Shown here: positions 16,378 through 25,596 of the stretch, one piece after another
Layout: every line of letters starts with the position of its first letter
Numbering within the stretch: the first letter of the stretch is position 1
Assembly: GCA_017555695.1 (NCBI GenBank)
Contig: JAFZFX010000053.1
Location: forward strand, 1 to 34,092
From: Alistipes sp.
Lineage (GTDB): Bacteria > Bacteroidota > Bacteroidia > Bacteroidales > Rikenellaceae
Length of the DNA: 34,092 nucleotides
Direction of reading: 5' to 3'
The notes under the pieces: generated by a model
Told to the model about the DNA's origin: nothing
What the model saw: the letters and a program-made list of their open reading frames with translations, nothing else
The model's database searches: none
Made by a program: the position numbers and the translations under genes

Positions 16378-16812
16378 ATGAAAAAATTGGGTATTGCCTG
16401 CGACCACGCAGGTTACGAAATGAAGGAGTTTTTGGTAGGTTACCTCTCTACAAAGGGTTATGAGGTTGTTGATTTTGGTACACACTCAGAGGAGAGCATC
16501 GACTACCCCGATTTCGGCCACGCATTGGCTGAGTCTATCGAGAATGGTGAGCTCAAGCGCGGTATCGGTCTGTGCGGTTCTGGCGAGGGTATGGCTATGA
16601 CACTCAACAAGCACCAGGCTGTTCGTGCTGGTTTGTGCTGGAACAACGAGGTTGCAGCTCTTATCCGTCAGCACAACGATGCTAATGTGGTAGTGTTGCC
16701 CGCTCGTTTTATCTCTAACGATGAGGCTATGGCTATCGTAGATACATTCCTCAATACCGAGTTTGAGGGTGGTCGTCATATTCGCCGTGTAGAGAAGATT
16801 GCTTGCAAGTAA
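16378..16812 (+). CDS. rpiB: Ribose-5-phosphate isomerase B
   Basis: A 144-aa RpiB/LacAB-family isomerase interconverting ribose-5-phosphate and ribulose-5-phosphate. CDHAGYEMKE (Cys8, Asp9, His10) is at the N-terminus. The catalytic CGSGEGMAMTLNKH with Cys66 and the C-terminal LPARFISNDEA are present. The ATG at 16378 matches the conserved MKKLGIACDHAG start. It complements rpe elsewhere in the window, so two steps of the non-oxidative pentose pathway are encoded here, though not in one operon. A terminator follows 25 nt after the stop. Confidence 0.94.
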   Translation: MKKLGIACDHAGYEMKEFLVGYLSTKGYEVVDFGTHSEESIDYPDFGHALAESIENGELKRGIGLCGSGEGMAMTLNKHQAVRAGLCWNNEVAALIRQHNDANVVVLPARFISNDEAMAIVDTFLNTEFEGGRHIRRVEKIACK

Positions 16813-16836
16813 TCCTTCTGTAGGTAACTAAACAAT

Positions 16837-16863
16837 AAGAGGCGGGAATTACCCGCCTCTTTC
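16837..16863. terminator. Terminator between rpiB and the phosphoesterase gene
   Basis: AAGAGGCGGG (16837-16846) pairs with CCCGCCTCTT (16852-16861), a 10-bp stem with loop AATTA, then a short T-rich tract. It sits between converging genes and probably serves both. Confidence 0.85.
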
Positions 16864-16881
16864 TGTTTAACTATGTAGTCG

Positions 16882-18006
16882 TTACTCGATTACAATGTCG
16901 TACTGATCGTACTCGGCTGTGCGCCAAGCCAGGTGCTTTGTCAAGCGTGACTGAGCGAAGAGCGGCGAGAATGTACGCACGCTGATGGTCTTGCCGTCGG
17001 GCTTAAACTCCAGGATTCTCAGCCAGCAGTCGCCACCATTGCCGTTCCAATCGCCGTCGCCCTGCTGTGAGTTGAACATCATCTGTGGGATGTTGCGGCC
17101 GTCGGCAGCTTTATCTACTCTATACGATGATGTGGGCTGATAGTTCGTAGCCTCTACATTGTCAGCAATCTTCGGAGCTGCGCCAGTGTGACCACACAGA
17201 ATCAGAGCGATATTCTTTGACTCATATACCAATTTCTGCCATACATCTTCGGCCCAGTTGCAGGGACGCAGTGTGTAACCCTCGTTCTTGATGCGGTTGC
17301 CTGCGGTATCCAACCACGAGTGTGTGAGGATAATCACCTTATGATTCTTGTACTTGTCTGATTGAGTCAGTGCCTTAGCCCACTCTATAACCTCATCGCG
17401 AGGAGCGAATTCGAATGTAATAACCAGAAGCTTGCCCCAGCTCTCGCTGATGAACTCATAAGCCGAGTTCTCCATTGTGTGGATGCCCTGATAGTTCTCG
17501 CAAGTAGAAACCAATGTCTTCTCGAATGTGATGTTTCTCTCGGGGCGAATGAATTCGGGCGCCATCGAGTAGCGAGCATTTGCTGTGATGTAGCCGATGT
17601 CGTGATTGCCCTGCGCTACGATGTAGGGTAGGCGGTTGTCCAAACGGCTCAACGCACGCGATACAGCTTCCCACTGCTGACGGCCAGTCTGGTCGCCGTT
17701 GTAGTCGTTAGGCAGCGGTGCTGAAATCTGCTTGTTGTTCTGCTCAACCATATCACCCGTAAAGAGTGCGGCCTTGATGTTAAGACGGTTGATGTTTTGT
17801 GCCACCCACGCAGTTTGCAAATCAAAGAGCGGCTGGTTGGCTGCGAACTTTGTATAGCTCTGCGGGTCGGGAACCATAATCATCGAGAATGAACCCTCAT
17901 CCTGCAATGCGGGATATACAGGGATAACCGGCTCTCCCTTGGGGCTTTGAGCCAATGCTACGCCCGATAGAAAGAGCGAGCATACCAACATTGTTAATTT
18001 CTTCAT
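16882..18006 (-). CDS. Secreted calcineurin-like metallophosphoesterase
   Basis: A 374-aa exported protein with signal peptide MKKLTMLVCSLFLSGVALAQ. Metallophosphoesterase motifs occur in order: PDPQ (about residue 47), FTGDMVEQN (about 84), AQGNHDIGY (about 130), LTHSW (about 227) and LCGHTG (about 269). The usual closing GHxH reads GHTG, so the second His is missing. That is seen in some secreted family members; metal binding may be incomplete or use another residue. Substrate is unknown; extracellular phosphomonoesters or diesters are possible. It starts 32 nt after the ruvB stop with no clear separate promoter, so it may be cotranscribed with ruvB. Confidence 0.8.
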   Translation of the reverse strand: MKKLTMLVCSLFLSGVALAQSPKGEPVIPVYPALQDEGSFSMIMVPDPQSYTKFAANQPLFDLQTAWVAQNINRLNIKAALFTGDMVEQNNKQISAPLPNDYNGDQTGRQQWEAVSRALSRLDNRLPYIVAQGNHDIGYITANARYSMAPEFIRPERNITFEKTLVSTCENYQGIHTMENSAYEFISESWGKLLVITFEFAPRDEVIEWAKALTQSDKYKNHKVIILTHSWLDTAGNRIKNEGYTLRPCNWAEDVWQKLVYESKNIALILCGHTGAAPKIADNVEATNYQPTSSYRVDKAADGRNIPQMMFNSQQGDGDWNGNGGDCWLRILEFKPDGKTISVRTFSPLFAQSRLTKHLAWRTAEYDQYDIVIE

Positions 18007-18038
18007 AGTAAGTTATAGTTTTTAGTTGTTACCTCAGC

Positions 18039-19052
18039 TTAAAACAGCAATCCGTCGTCGGTCTGCATTGCCAACCCCAGATGCTTGTATGCCAGCTCCG
18101 TTGCCTCACGGCCTCGGGGCGTACGCTTGATGAATCCCTCCTTGATTAGGAACGGCTCATACACATCCTCTATCGTGCCAGCCTCCTCGCCAACGGCGGT
18201 AGCTATGGTGTTGAGTCCAACGGGGCCACCTTTGAACTTCTCGATTATCGTGCCGAGAATCTTGTTGTCCATCTCGTCCAAACCGCGCGAATCGATGTTT
18301 AGCGCCTGCAATGCAATGCGTGTAATCGGTAGGTCGATGTGTCCCTCGCCCTTCACCATTGCAAAGTCTCTTACGCGGCGCAACAAGGCGTTTGCGATAC
18401 GGGGTGTACCTCGTGAACGCAGAGCCACCTCCCACGCTGCATCATCATCAATTGAGATGTCGATGATGCGGGCCGAGCGCTTAACAATTCCGCTCAATAC
18501 GCCAGTGTCGTAATACTCCAGGTGGCAGTTTATGCCGAAGCGGGCACGCAGGGGTGATGTGAGCAGACCACTGCGCGTAGTTGCTCCCACGAGAGTGAAC
18601 GGTGCAAGCTCAATCTGAATTGAACGGGCCGATGGGCCTTTGTCTAATACGATATCAATTTTATAATCCTCCATTGCTGAGTAGAGATACTCCTCCACAA
18701 TAGGACTTAAGCGATGAATCTCGTCGATAAACAGTACATCTCCCGCATCGAGGTTTGTCAGCAAACCAGCCAAGTCACCAGGTTTGTCAAGTACGGGACC
18801 TGATGTCGTCTTTAACTGCGCTCCCATCTCGTTGGCAATGATATTTGCCAATGTGGTCTTACCCAATCCCGGAGGGCCGTGCAGTAAGACATGGTCCAAC
18901 GAATCGCCACGCATAAGTGCGGCCTTGATGAAAATCTTGAGATTCTCCACAATCTTATCCTGCCCCGAAAAGGTGCTTAACTCTTGTGGGCGAATCTTGT
19001 TTTCAAAATCAGAGTCGCTCTCTATATGTCTTAAATTTCGGTCTACACCCAT
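18039..19052 (-). CDS. ruvB: Holliday junction branch migration ATPase RuvB
   Basis: A 337-aa AAA+ ATPase that drives branch migration with RuvA. N-terminal [19 protein letters not shown] is typical. Walker A is [18 protein letters not shown] (about residue 60), followed by [20 protein letters not shown], Walker [12 protein letters not shown], sensor [20 protein letters not shown] and a winged-helix C-terminal domain with [16 protein letters not shown] and [16 protein letters not shown]. The length is normal. RuvA and RuvC are not in the window. A -7 box (TATATTTG) lies about 75 nt upstream. Confidence 0.97.
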   Translation of the reverse strand: MGVDRNLRHIESDSDFENKIRPQELSTFSGQDKIVENLKIFIKAALMRGDSLDHVLLHGPPGLGKTTLANIIANEMGAQLKTTSGPVLDKPGDLAGLLTNLDAGDVLFIDEIHRLSPIVEEYLYSAMEDYKIDIVLDKGPSARSIQIELAPFTLVGATTRSGLLTSPLRARFGINCHLEYYDTGVLSGIVKRSARIIDISIDDDAAWEVALRSRGTPRIANALLRRVRDFAMVKGEGHIDLPITRIALQALNIDSRGLDEMDNKILGTIIEKFKGGPVGLNTIATAVGEEAGTIEDVYEPFLIKEGFIKRTPRGREATELAYKHLGLAMQTDDGLLF

Positions 19053-19127
19053 AATCGAATTCGATATTATTTTTTGTTAGTCAGCCTCCGCACTGTAGGC
19101 GTGCTACGCAGAGACCCTATTCAAAAG

Positions 19128-19135
19128 CAAATATA
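19128..19135 (-). promoter_or_regulatory. -7 box for ruvB
   Basis: Minus-strand TATATTTG (19135-19128) fits TAnnTTTG. The leader to the ruvB ATG would be about 70 nt. The -33 region is not clear. Confidence 0.5.
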
Positions 19136-19233
19136 ACCAAAATTACGAAATATTCAGCCATCGAAATGGTTTTATTTGTAGATAAACTATGCCTGCAAAC
19201 GGCAAATTATCTTTTCGCAATCAGTGTTTTTGG

Positions 19234-19241
19234 TATATTTG
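19234..19241 (+). promoter_or_regulatory. Possible second -7 box upstream of the efflux operon
   Basis: TATATTTG fits the consensus, with a weak TTTTCG at 19212-19217 as -33. It would give a longer leader than the promoter at 19283-19313. Confidence 0.35.
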
Positions 19242-19265
19242 TATGATAAATTCATCGAAAACGCT

Positions 19266-19298
19266 AAAACTTGAAAACTTTTTTTGTTTTTGAGTTTT
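19266..19298 (+). promoter_or_regulatory. Candidate operator for the TetR regulator
   Basis: Left arm AAAACTTGAAAAC (19266-19278) and right arm GTTTTTGAGTTTT (19286-19298) are inverted copies matching at 11 of 13 positions around a 7-T centre. The palindrome covers the -33 element of the efflux operon promoter, where a repressor would block RNA polymerase. The AT-rich composition makes chance similarity possible. Confidence 0.45.
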
Positions 19299-19313
19299 AT
19301 TTAGGTATATTTG
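19283..19313 (+). promoter_or_regulatory. Promoter of the TetR-RND efflux operon
   Basis: TTTG (19283-19286), 19-nt spacer and TATATTTG (19306-19313) match the Bacteroidetes promoter closely. The RNA would start about 15 nt before the regulator ATG. Confidence 0.75.
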
Positions 19314-19335
19314 CACTCGTTAATTTAGCGTAATT

Positions 19336-20007
19336 ATGACTCAACGAGAGAAGGTAGTAGACCATGTGTCACAGATGATGATGACTTTGGGTATAAAGTC
19401 GGTGCGAATGGACGATGTCGCAACGGCCTTGGGTATGTCAAAGCGTACGCTCTACGAACTCTTTGGCGACAAGGAGGAGTTGCTCTATCAGAGTGTAATC
19501 CACCTGATGGATCAGCGTTATGCAAACTTGGCCGAGCAGGTGCAGGGATGCAGCAATATGATTGAGAGACTGCTAAAGAGTGTCCGTTTGCTCATCAGCT
19601 ATGGCAGTGTGGACGAGATGGGTAAGCGACTTGCCTACAATATGAAAAAGTTTTACCCCAGCGTCTTTGAGCGTGTGCAGAAGGTAAATTACGAGCGCAG
19701 TTTGTCGGACTTGCACTACGCCCTCGACAAATGTCTCGAGGAGGGCTATATCGACCCTACGGTAGATGTAGAGCTTATGACTCGCCTGTTCTTTATGTCA
19801 ATGAATGCCTTTGTGACCGATATGCAACTTTCGTTGCCTTTTGGTGTCACCCGAGAGGAGGCATTTGGCGCGATGGTCGTAAACTTCCTGCGAGGACTCT
19901 CTACGGTGAAAGGTTTGCAACTCATTGACGAGATTCTTTTGCGTGAGCCCCGTCCCAAGACACTTCAGGAGCGCCGTCAGGAACTTAGTGGTAAGGAAAT
20001 TAATTAA
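19336..20007 (+). CDS. TetR/AcrR-family transcriptional regulator of the efflux operon
   Basis: A 223-aa one-component repressor. The N-terminal TetR helix-turn-helix is at about residues 5-50, with VRMDDVATALGMSKRTLYEL followed by FGDKEELL, the classic TetR_N pattern. The all-helical C-terminal ligand-binding and dimer domain is not conserved enough to predict a ligand. It is the first gene of the five-gene efflux operon, 27 nt before the TolC-like gene, so it probably represses its own operon. The palindrome at 19266-19298 over the promoter is a candidate binding site. Confidence 0.9.
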   Translation: MTQREKVVDHVSQMMMTLGIKSVRMDDVATALGMSKRTLYELFGDKEELLYQSVIHLMDQRYANLAEQVQGCSNMIERLLKSVRLLISYGSVDEMGKRLAYNMKKFYPSVFERVQKVNYERSLSDLHYALDKCLEEGYIDPTVDVELMTRLFFMSMNAFVTDMQLSLPFGVTREEAFGAMVVNFLRGLSTVKGLQLIDEILLREPRPKTLQERRQELSGKEIN

Positions 20008-20034
20008 TAAAGAAAATAATAATTTTTACAGTTT

Positions 20035-21378
20035 ATGAAGATGAAAACTCTCTTATTTACATTGACGATGCTCTGTGGTATCGCAATGGTGCCAGTCAAG
20101 GCACAGGAGACAGCGAGTGCTGCATCGGAGTCGGGAGTATTGGTTCTGACTCTGGATCAGGCCCTCGAGATTGCATTGAGCGAGAACCCTACGGTTAAGA
20201 TTGCCGATGAGACAATCCTCACTAAGCAGTATGCCAAGAAGGGTACTTATGCTGCGTTGTGGCCCGAGATTTCGGCCAGCGGTTCTTACCAGCGTTACAT
20301 CGAGAAGCCTTCGTTCCACATTATGGGTCAGACCGTAAAGATGGGTACCACCAACACAATGTCGGGCGGTTTTTCGGCTGCAATGCCTTTGGTTAATGCG
20401 CAGTTGTGGAAGTCACTAAAGCTTTCGGCTATGAATGTCGAGTTGGCTGTTGAGCAGGCTCGTTCTTCACGCATCGATATGATTGAGCAGGTGTCAAAGG
20501 CCTTCTATCAGGTGCTTTTGGCAAAGGATTCATACGAGGTTTACAAGCGTGTTTACGACAACGCTGTTGAGAATCACAAGATTGTCGAGAAGAAGTACTC
20601 TGTAGGTGCTGTTTCAGAGTATGACTTCATCCGTTCAAAGGTTAGCGTAAGCAATGCCGAGCCCAATGTCTTCGAGGCCGAGAACTCTATAATCGTGGCT
20701 TTGTGGCAGATGAAGGCTCTGTTGGGTCTTGATTTGGACAAGCAGATTGACTGTGCTGGTACACTTGCTGACTATGAGTCAAAGATGAGCAGCCGCATTG
20801 GCGAGAGCGCATCGTTGATTAACAACTCTACAATGCGTCAGTTCGACATTCAGGAGCGTATGCTTAACCAGTCGCTTAAGATGAAGCGTGCAGCCAATCT
20901 TCCCTCACTCAGCGCCTCAATCAACTATATGGTGAACGCTATGGACGAGACTTTGGCTTTGGCCAAGTATAAGTGGATGGGTTCATCTACTGCGTTGGTG
21001 TCGCTCAATGTGCCTATCTTCTCGGGCGGTAAGCGTCGTGCAGAAATCAATCAGGCCAAGATTAGCCTCACTACTCTGCAGTTGCAGCGCGAGAATACCG
21101 AGCGTCAGTTGCACACAGCAGTTATGCAGTATGAGAGCAATATGCAGACAAGCCTCAAGCAGTATCACGCCTCGTCGGAGAATATCTCGCAGGCCAAGCG
21201 TGGTTATGACATCGCCGTTAAGCGCTACGAGGTTGGTGGCGGCACATTGGTCGATGTTGACAATTCGCAGTTGGCTTATACACAGGCCGAGTTGTCGCGT
21301 AGCACAGCCATTTTCAACTACCTGATTAACCAGGTGTCGTTGGATAAGATTAAGGGTACATATTCACAGGAAAACTAA
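20035..21378 (+). CDS. TolC-family outer-membrane efflux channel
   Basis: A 447-aa outer-membrane efflux protein of the OEP/TolC family. A signal peptide covers about residues 1-23 (cut near VKAQ). LTLDQALEIALSENPTVKIA opens the first OEP repeat, and a second repeat begins near residue 270. Long amphipathic helices rich in Gln/Ala fill both halves, and VGGGTLVDVDNSQLAYTQAE near residue 400 is a typical OEP C-terminal helix motif. It forms the outer-membrane exit duct of the tripartite pump. A second in-frame Met two codons on is an equally possible start. The adaptor follows after 16 nt. Confidence 0.92.
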   Translation: MKMKTLLFTLTMLCGIAMVPVKAQETASAASESGVLVLTLDQALEIALSENPTVKIADETILTKQYAKKGTYAALWPEISASGSYQRYIEKPSFHIMGQTVKMGTTNTMSGGFSAAMPLVNAQLWKSLKLSAMNVELAVEQARSSRIDMIEQVSKAFYQVLLAKDSYEVYKRVYDNAVENHKIVEKKYSVGAVSEYDFIRSKVSVSNAEPNVFEAENSIIVALWQMKALLGLDLDKQIDCAGTLADYESKMSSRIGESASLINNSTMRQFDIQERMLNQSLKMKRAANLPSLSASINYMVNAMDETLALAKYKWMGSSTALVSLNVPIFSGGKRRAEINQAKISLTTLQLQRENTERQLHTAVMQYESNMQTSLKQYHASSENISQAKRGYDIAVKRYEVGGGTLVDVDNSQLAYTQAELSRSTAIFNYLINQVSLDKIKGTYSQEN

Positions 21379-21394
21379 AAACAGAGAATAAGAT

Positions 21395-22429
21395 ATGAAA
21401 ATGAATTCAATGGTTCGTTCACTGCTTGTTTGCGGTGTATGTGTAGCAAGTGTTGCTTGCCAGAGTAAGAAGAGTGCCGAGACGGCAGAGCAGCCCGTAG
21501 AGGTTGTTAAGCCCAAAGTAACTACCGAGGTAGTTCATCTGCAGGATGTAGATATGCAGAGCGTATTTACTGGTAATGTAGAGGGCTTCGCAGTAAATAA
21601 TATCACACCCCAACAGGCTCGTCGCATCAAGCGCGTGTTGGTTGATGTTGGTGACCGTGTTGCCGCTGGTCAGAAGGTTGCCGAGATGGACGACTCTGCA
21701 TTGGCACAGGCCAAGGCTCAGTTTGAGAACAGCAAGGCCGCTTTCGAGCGTTCTGACGAGCTTTATAAGTTTGGTGGTGAGTCAAAGGCCAGCTGGGAGG
21801 CTGTAAAGACTTCATACGAGGTTGCCAAGCTCACTTATGAGAATCTTTTGGAGAATACCACTTTGGTTTCACCCATCTCGGGTGTTGTTACTGCTCGTAA
21901 CTACGACAACGGCGATATGGTTGCTGGTCAGCCTATCTTCGTGGTGCAGCAGATTCGCCCCGTGAAGGTTATCATCTCAGTATCAGAGAGCCTCTACTCT
22001 TACTTGAAGAAGGGTATGCCCGTGAGCATCGAGTTTGATGCACTTCCTGGTGAGAAGTTCGAGGGTAAGATTAACCGCATCAACCCCGCAATCGATTCAT
22101 CTACTCACACATTCCCCGTTGAGGTTGTTATCCCCAACAACAAGGAGCTTATCAAGCCTGGTATGTATGCTCGTGTGACTTTGACCTACGGTACTCGTCA
22201 GAATATAGTTGTGCCCGACCGTTCGGTTGTTAAGATGCTTGGTTCTGGTGAGCGTTACATCTATGTATATAAGGCCGACGGTACAGTATCATACCAGAAG
22301 GTTGAGCTGGGTCGTCGTATGCAGGACAAGTACGAGGTTTTGAGCGGTGTGGCTGATGGCGATCAGGTTGTTGTAACTGGCCAGTCAGTACTCAAGGATG
22401 GTCTCGCTGTTGAGCGTGTTCAGGAGTAA
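21395..22429 (+). CDS. RND efflux periplasmic adaptor (membrane fusion) lipoprotein
   Basis: A 344-aa HlyD/AcrA-type adaptor joining pump and channel. The N-terminus is a lipoprotein signal with lipobox SVAC and modified Cys at residue 22. A biotinyl-lipoyl-like half motif IKRVLVDVGDRVAAGQKVAE is followed by a short coiled-coil hairpin (about 105-155). The second lipoyl half LVSPISGVVTARNYDNGDMV comes next, then beta-barrel and membrane-proximal domains ending in GDQVVVTGQSVLKDGLAVE. The order and length are normal for AcrA-type adaptors. It lies between channel and pump genes. Confidence 0.93.
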   Translation: MKMNSMVRSLLVCGVCVASVACQSKKSAETAEQPVEVVKPKVTTEVVHLQDVDMQSVFTGNVEGFAVNNITPQQARRIKRVLVDVGDRVAAGQKVAEMDDSALAQAKAQFENSKAAFERSDELYKFGGESKASWEAVKTSYEVAKLTYENLLENTTLVSPISGVVTARNYDNGDMVAGQPIFVVQQIRPVKVIISVSESLYSYLKKGMPVSIEFDALPGEKFEGKINRINPAIDSSTHTFPVEVVIPNNKELIKPGMYARVTLTYGTRQNIVVPDRSVVKMLGSGERYIYVYKADGTVSYQKVELGRRMQDKYEVLSGVADGDQVVVTGQSVLKDGLAVERVQE

Positions 22430-22476
22430 TTTCAGCGCATCGAAGTACTATTGTTTAACGAGAAAATCACTAAACG

Positions 22477-25400
22477 ATGAATATATATAAAACATCGGTC
22501 AATAACCCAATTACCACCATCATCCTCTTCGTGACGATTATGATTTTGGGTGGTGTGTCGCTGTCGCGTCTGGGTATCGACCTCTTCCCCGATATCGAGT
22601 CTAACGCTATGATGGTGATGACGACTTACCCCGGTGCGAGTGCCGAGGATATCGAGAATAATGTCACTCGCCCCATCGAGAATGTCGTCAATGGTGTAGA
22701 CCACCTGAAGGATGTCACATCGCAATCGAAGGAGAATCTCTCGGTTGTAACACTCGAGTTCGAGTATGGCTACGACTTGGATCTCTTGGCCAACGATGTA
22801 CGCGACAAGCTCGATATGTTGTCTACTCTGCCTGACGGTACAAGTCAGCCTATCATCTTCAAGTTCTCATCTGATATGATCCCCGTGATGATGGTGGGTG
22901 TTACCGCTAAGGAGAGTATGTCGGGTCTTTATAAGATTCTCGACGACCAGATTGTTACCCCCTTGGCTCGTGTAGACGGTGTGGGTACAGTATCTATCGC
23001 AGGTATTCCCCAGCGCGAGATTCAGGTATATTGTAACCCCAACAAGTTGGAGGCCTACAACTTGACTATCGAACAGATTTCATCTGCCATCGCTGCTGCT
23101 AACCGCAATACCCCCGCGGGCTCATTCGACTTGGGTTCTAACGCCTACTCTTTGCGTGTGGACCACGAGTTTGAGGATCCCAGCGAGATGTATAACCTCA
23201 TCGTAGGTTATCGTAATGGTGCGCCCATCCTCTTGAGCGATGTGGCTACTATCAACGATACCGTTCAGGAGCGTATTCAGGAGGCTTACAACAACGGTGG
23301 TCAGGGTGGTATGATTATCATCCAGAAGAAGTCGGGTGCTAACTCTGTAGAGATCGCTCGCAGTGTTCGTGCTTACATCGACGAGATCAAGGGCAACCTT
23401 CCTACCGATGTCGAGCTCTTCACTATTATGGATACTTCAGACAACATCACCTCGACAGTACACTCTTTGCGTGATACCATTATCACCACCTTCCTGCTCG
23501 TGATGTTGGTTGTGTTCCTCTTCTTGGGTCGCTGGCGTGCAACTATCGTTGTCGTGCTGACTATCCCCATTTCATTGTTGGCTGCCATCATCTATATCTT
23601 TGCAACAGGCGAGACGCTCAATATTATCACTATGTCGTCGCTCTCTATTGCCATCGGTATGGTTGTGGATAACGCCATCGTAGTATTGGAGAACATCACC
23701 TCTCACATCGACCGTGGCGCCAAGCCTCGTCAGGCTGCTATCTTCGCAACCAAGGAGGTGGGTATCTCGGTAATTGGTGGTACATTGACTACTATTGCGG
23801 TATTCCTTCCCTTGACAATGGTACAGGGTATGGCTGGTGTATTGTTCAACTCAATGGGTTGGATGGTAACAATCACACTTACCGTATCTACTATTGCAGC
23901 CGTTACCTTTACTCCTGTACTCTGCTCAATGATGATGAAGCTCAATCCTAAGAAGGCTTGGTTCCAGGGTAAGATTGATGCCGTTATGGAGCGTTTCAAC
24001 AACTTCTACGGCGGTATCCTCCACTGGTGTGTAAACCATCGCAAGACTATCATCTTGGGTGCTGTGGCTCTCTTTGCGGGTATTATTGCTGCTCTTGCTC
24101 CATCTATGAAGACTGAGTTCTTCCCCGTGCAGGATAGTGGTTCTATCTCGGCTACAATCCAGTTGCCCGCAGGTACTCGTCAGGATATCACTCGTGAGTT
24201 GGCTTTGGAGTTGAGCGAGCGTATCCAGAAGACTTATGGCGATGCACTTTTGAATGTCAGTGTTCGTGAGGGTCAGGCTGATACAGATAATGTATTTGCT
24301 TCATTGCAGAACAACGGTACTCACATCATCTCTATGAACTTGCGTTTCGTGAAGAAGACCGAGCGTAACATCGGTATCCGCGAGATTGGTGACGGTCTGC
24401 GTAAGATGTTTGATGAGTACTCAATTATCAACAAGTACACCGTAACCGAGGGTGGTAACGGCGGTATGGGTGGTAAGTCATCTGTAGATATCGAGATTTA
24501 TGGTTACGACTTCGATACATCAGATGCTTTGGCCGAGCAGGTTGCCCAGATGTTCCGTAATATGGAGGGTTGCTCTGAGGTGACTATCTCTCGTGACGAG
24601 TACACCCCCGAGTATCATGTCGATTTCGACCTCGAGAAATTGGCTCGTGCAGGTCTGGATGTAACTACTGCATCAACATACTTGCGTAACCGTATCAATG
24701 GTTCTGTTACCTCATTCTACCGTGAGGATGGTGACGAGTACGATATCCGCGTTCGCTACGACCGCAAGTTCCGTGAGTCGTTGGAGGATATCGAGAATAT
24801 CATCATCTACAACCAGATGGGTCAGGGTCTCAAGATTCGTGATATCGGCGTAGTGAAGGAGGCTTCTACACCCCCTACAATTACTCGTAAGAATCGTGAG
24901 CGTTATGTCACCGTTTCTGGTGTTGTTGCATCGGGTTATGCATTGAGCGACCTTGTTAGCGAGGCACAGGCTGGTATGGCTTCTATCAATATGCCCGCAG
25001 GCTTTATGTGGCAGATTGGTGGTACCTACGAGGATCAGCAGGAGACATTCGGTGACCTTATTCTGTTGATGATTTTGATGGTTGTCTTGGTGTTCGTGAT
25101 TATGGCTTCGCAGTTCGAGTCACTCACTTACCCCTTCGTAATTATGTTCTCATTGCCGTTTGCCGTTGTGGGTGTTATTATCGGTTTGACTATCACAGGC
25201 ACTCCGTTGAACATTATGGCATTGCTCGGAATCTTGATGCTTATCGGTATCGTGGTGAACAACGGTATCGTGTTGGTGGACTACACTATCCTCTGCCGCG
25301 AGCGTGGTATGGGTGTTATGGAGTCTGTAGTTACAGCAGGTAAGAGCCGTTTGCGTCCTATCTTGATGACTACACTTACCACTGTGTTGGGTATGGTGCC

Positions 25401-25578
25401 TATGGCTATCGGTAGTGGTGTAGGTTCTGAGATGTGGAACTCACTCGGTATGTCGGTTGCTTGGGGTCTGTCGTTCTCTACGCTTGTTACCCTGATTCTT
25501 ATCCCGACACTCTTCTCTTCATTCGCTATTCACGGCGAGCTTCGTCGCGAGAAGCTTATGCGTAAGGCTCAAAACTAA
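22477..25578 (+). CDS. RND-family inner-membrane efflux pump (AcrB/HAE1 type)
   Basis: A 1033-aa RND permease with 12 predicted membrane segments and two large periplasmic loops. The N-terminus is NPITTIILFVTIMILGGVSL, the first loop begins with DLFPDIESN, and the family pattern YPGASAEDIENNVTRPIE is present. TM4 carries GMVVDNAIVVLEN with Asp398 and Asn399, where AcrB has two Asp (407/408). TM10 carries GIVVNNGIVLVD with Asn928/929, where AcrB has Lys940. These variants occur in many RND relatives, so a somewhat different proton relay is likely. The substrate cannot be read from sequence: drugs, bile salts or fatty acids are typical. The arrangement resembles the xepCAB region of Porphyromonas gingivalis as I recall it. 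Confidence 0.94.
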   Translation: MNIYKTSVNNPITTIILFVTIMILGGVSLSRLGIDLFPDIESNAMMVMTTYPGASAEDIENNVTRPIENVVNGVDHLKDVTSQSKENLSVVTLEFEYGYDLDLLANDVRDKLDMLSTLPDGTSQPIIFKFSSDMIPVMMVGVTAKESMSGLYKILDDQIVTPLARVDGVGTVSIAGIPQREIQVYCNPNKLEAYNLTIEQISSAIAAANRNTPAGSFDLGSNAYSLRVDHEFEDPSEMYNLIVGYRNGAPILLSDVATINDTVQERIQEAYNNGGQGGMIIIQKKSGANSVEIARSVRAYIDEIKGNLPTDVELFTIMDTSDNITSTVHSLRDTIITTFLLVMLVVFLFLGRWRATIVVVLTIPISLLAAIIYIFATGETLNIITMSSLSIAIGMVVDNAIVVLENITSHIDRGAKPRQAAIFATKEVGISVIGGTLTTIAVFLPLTMVQGMAGVLFNSMGWMVTITLTVSTIAAVTFTPVLCSMMMKLNPKKAWFQGKIDAVMERFNNFYGGILHWCVNHRKTIILGAVALFAGIIAALAPSMKTEFFPVQDSGSISATIQLPAGTRQDITRELALELSERIQKTYGDALLNVSVREGQADTDNVFASLQNNGTHIISMNLRFVKKTERNIGIREIGDGLRKMFDEYSIINKYTVTEGGNGGMGGKSSVDIEIYGYDFDTSDALAEQVAQMFRNMEGCSEVTISRDEYTPEYHVDFDLEKLARAGLDVTTASTYLRNRINGSVTSFYREDGDEYDIRVRYDRKFRESLEDIENIIIYNQMGQGLKIRDIGVVKEASTPPTITRKNRERYVTVSGVVASGYALSDLVSEAQAGMASINMPAGFMWQIGGTYEDQQETFGDLILLMILMVVLVFVIMASQFESLTYPFVIMFSLPFAVVGVIIGLTITGTPLNIMALLGILMLIGIVVNNGIVLVDYTILCRERGMGVMESVVTAGKSRLRPILMTTLTTVLGMVPMAIGSGVGSEMWNSLGMSVAWGLSFSTLVTLILIPTLFSSFAIHGELRREKLMRKAQN

Positions 25579-25596
25579 TATTATTAAGAGAGTATT

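Noticed and set aside
22477-25578. RND pump lacks the second TM4 aspartate and the TM10 lysine of AcrB, suggesting a novel energy coupling
   Set aside because: The VDN (398-399) and VNN (928-929 region) versions are, to my knowledge, common in many RND permeases, so this is a subfamily trait rather than a novelty.
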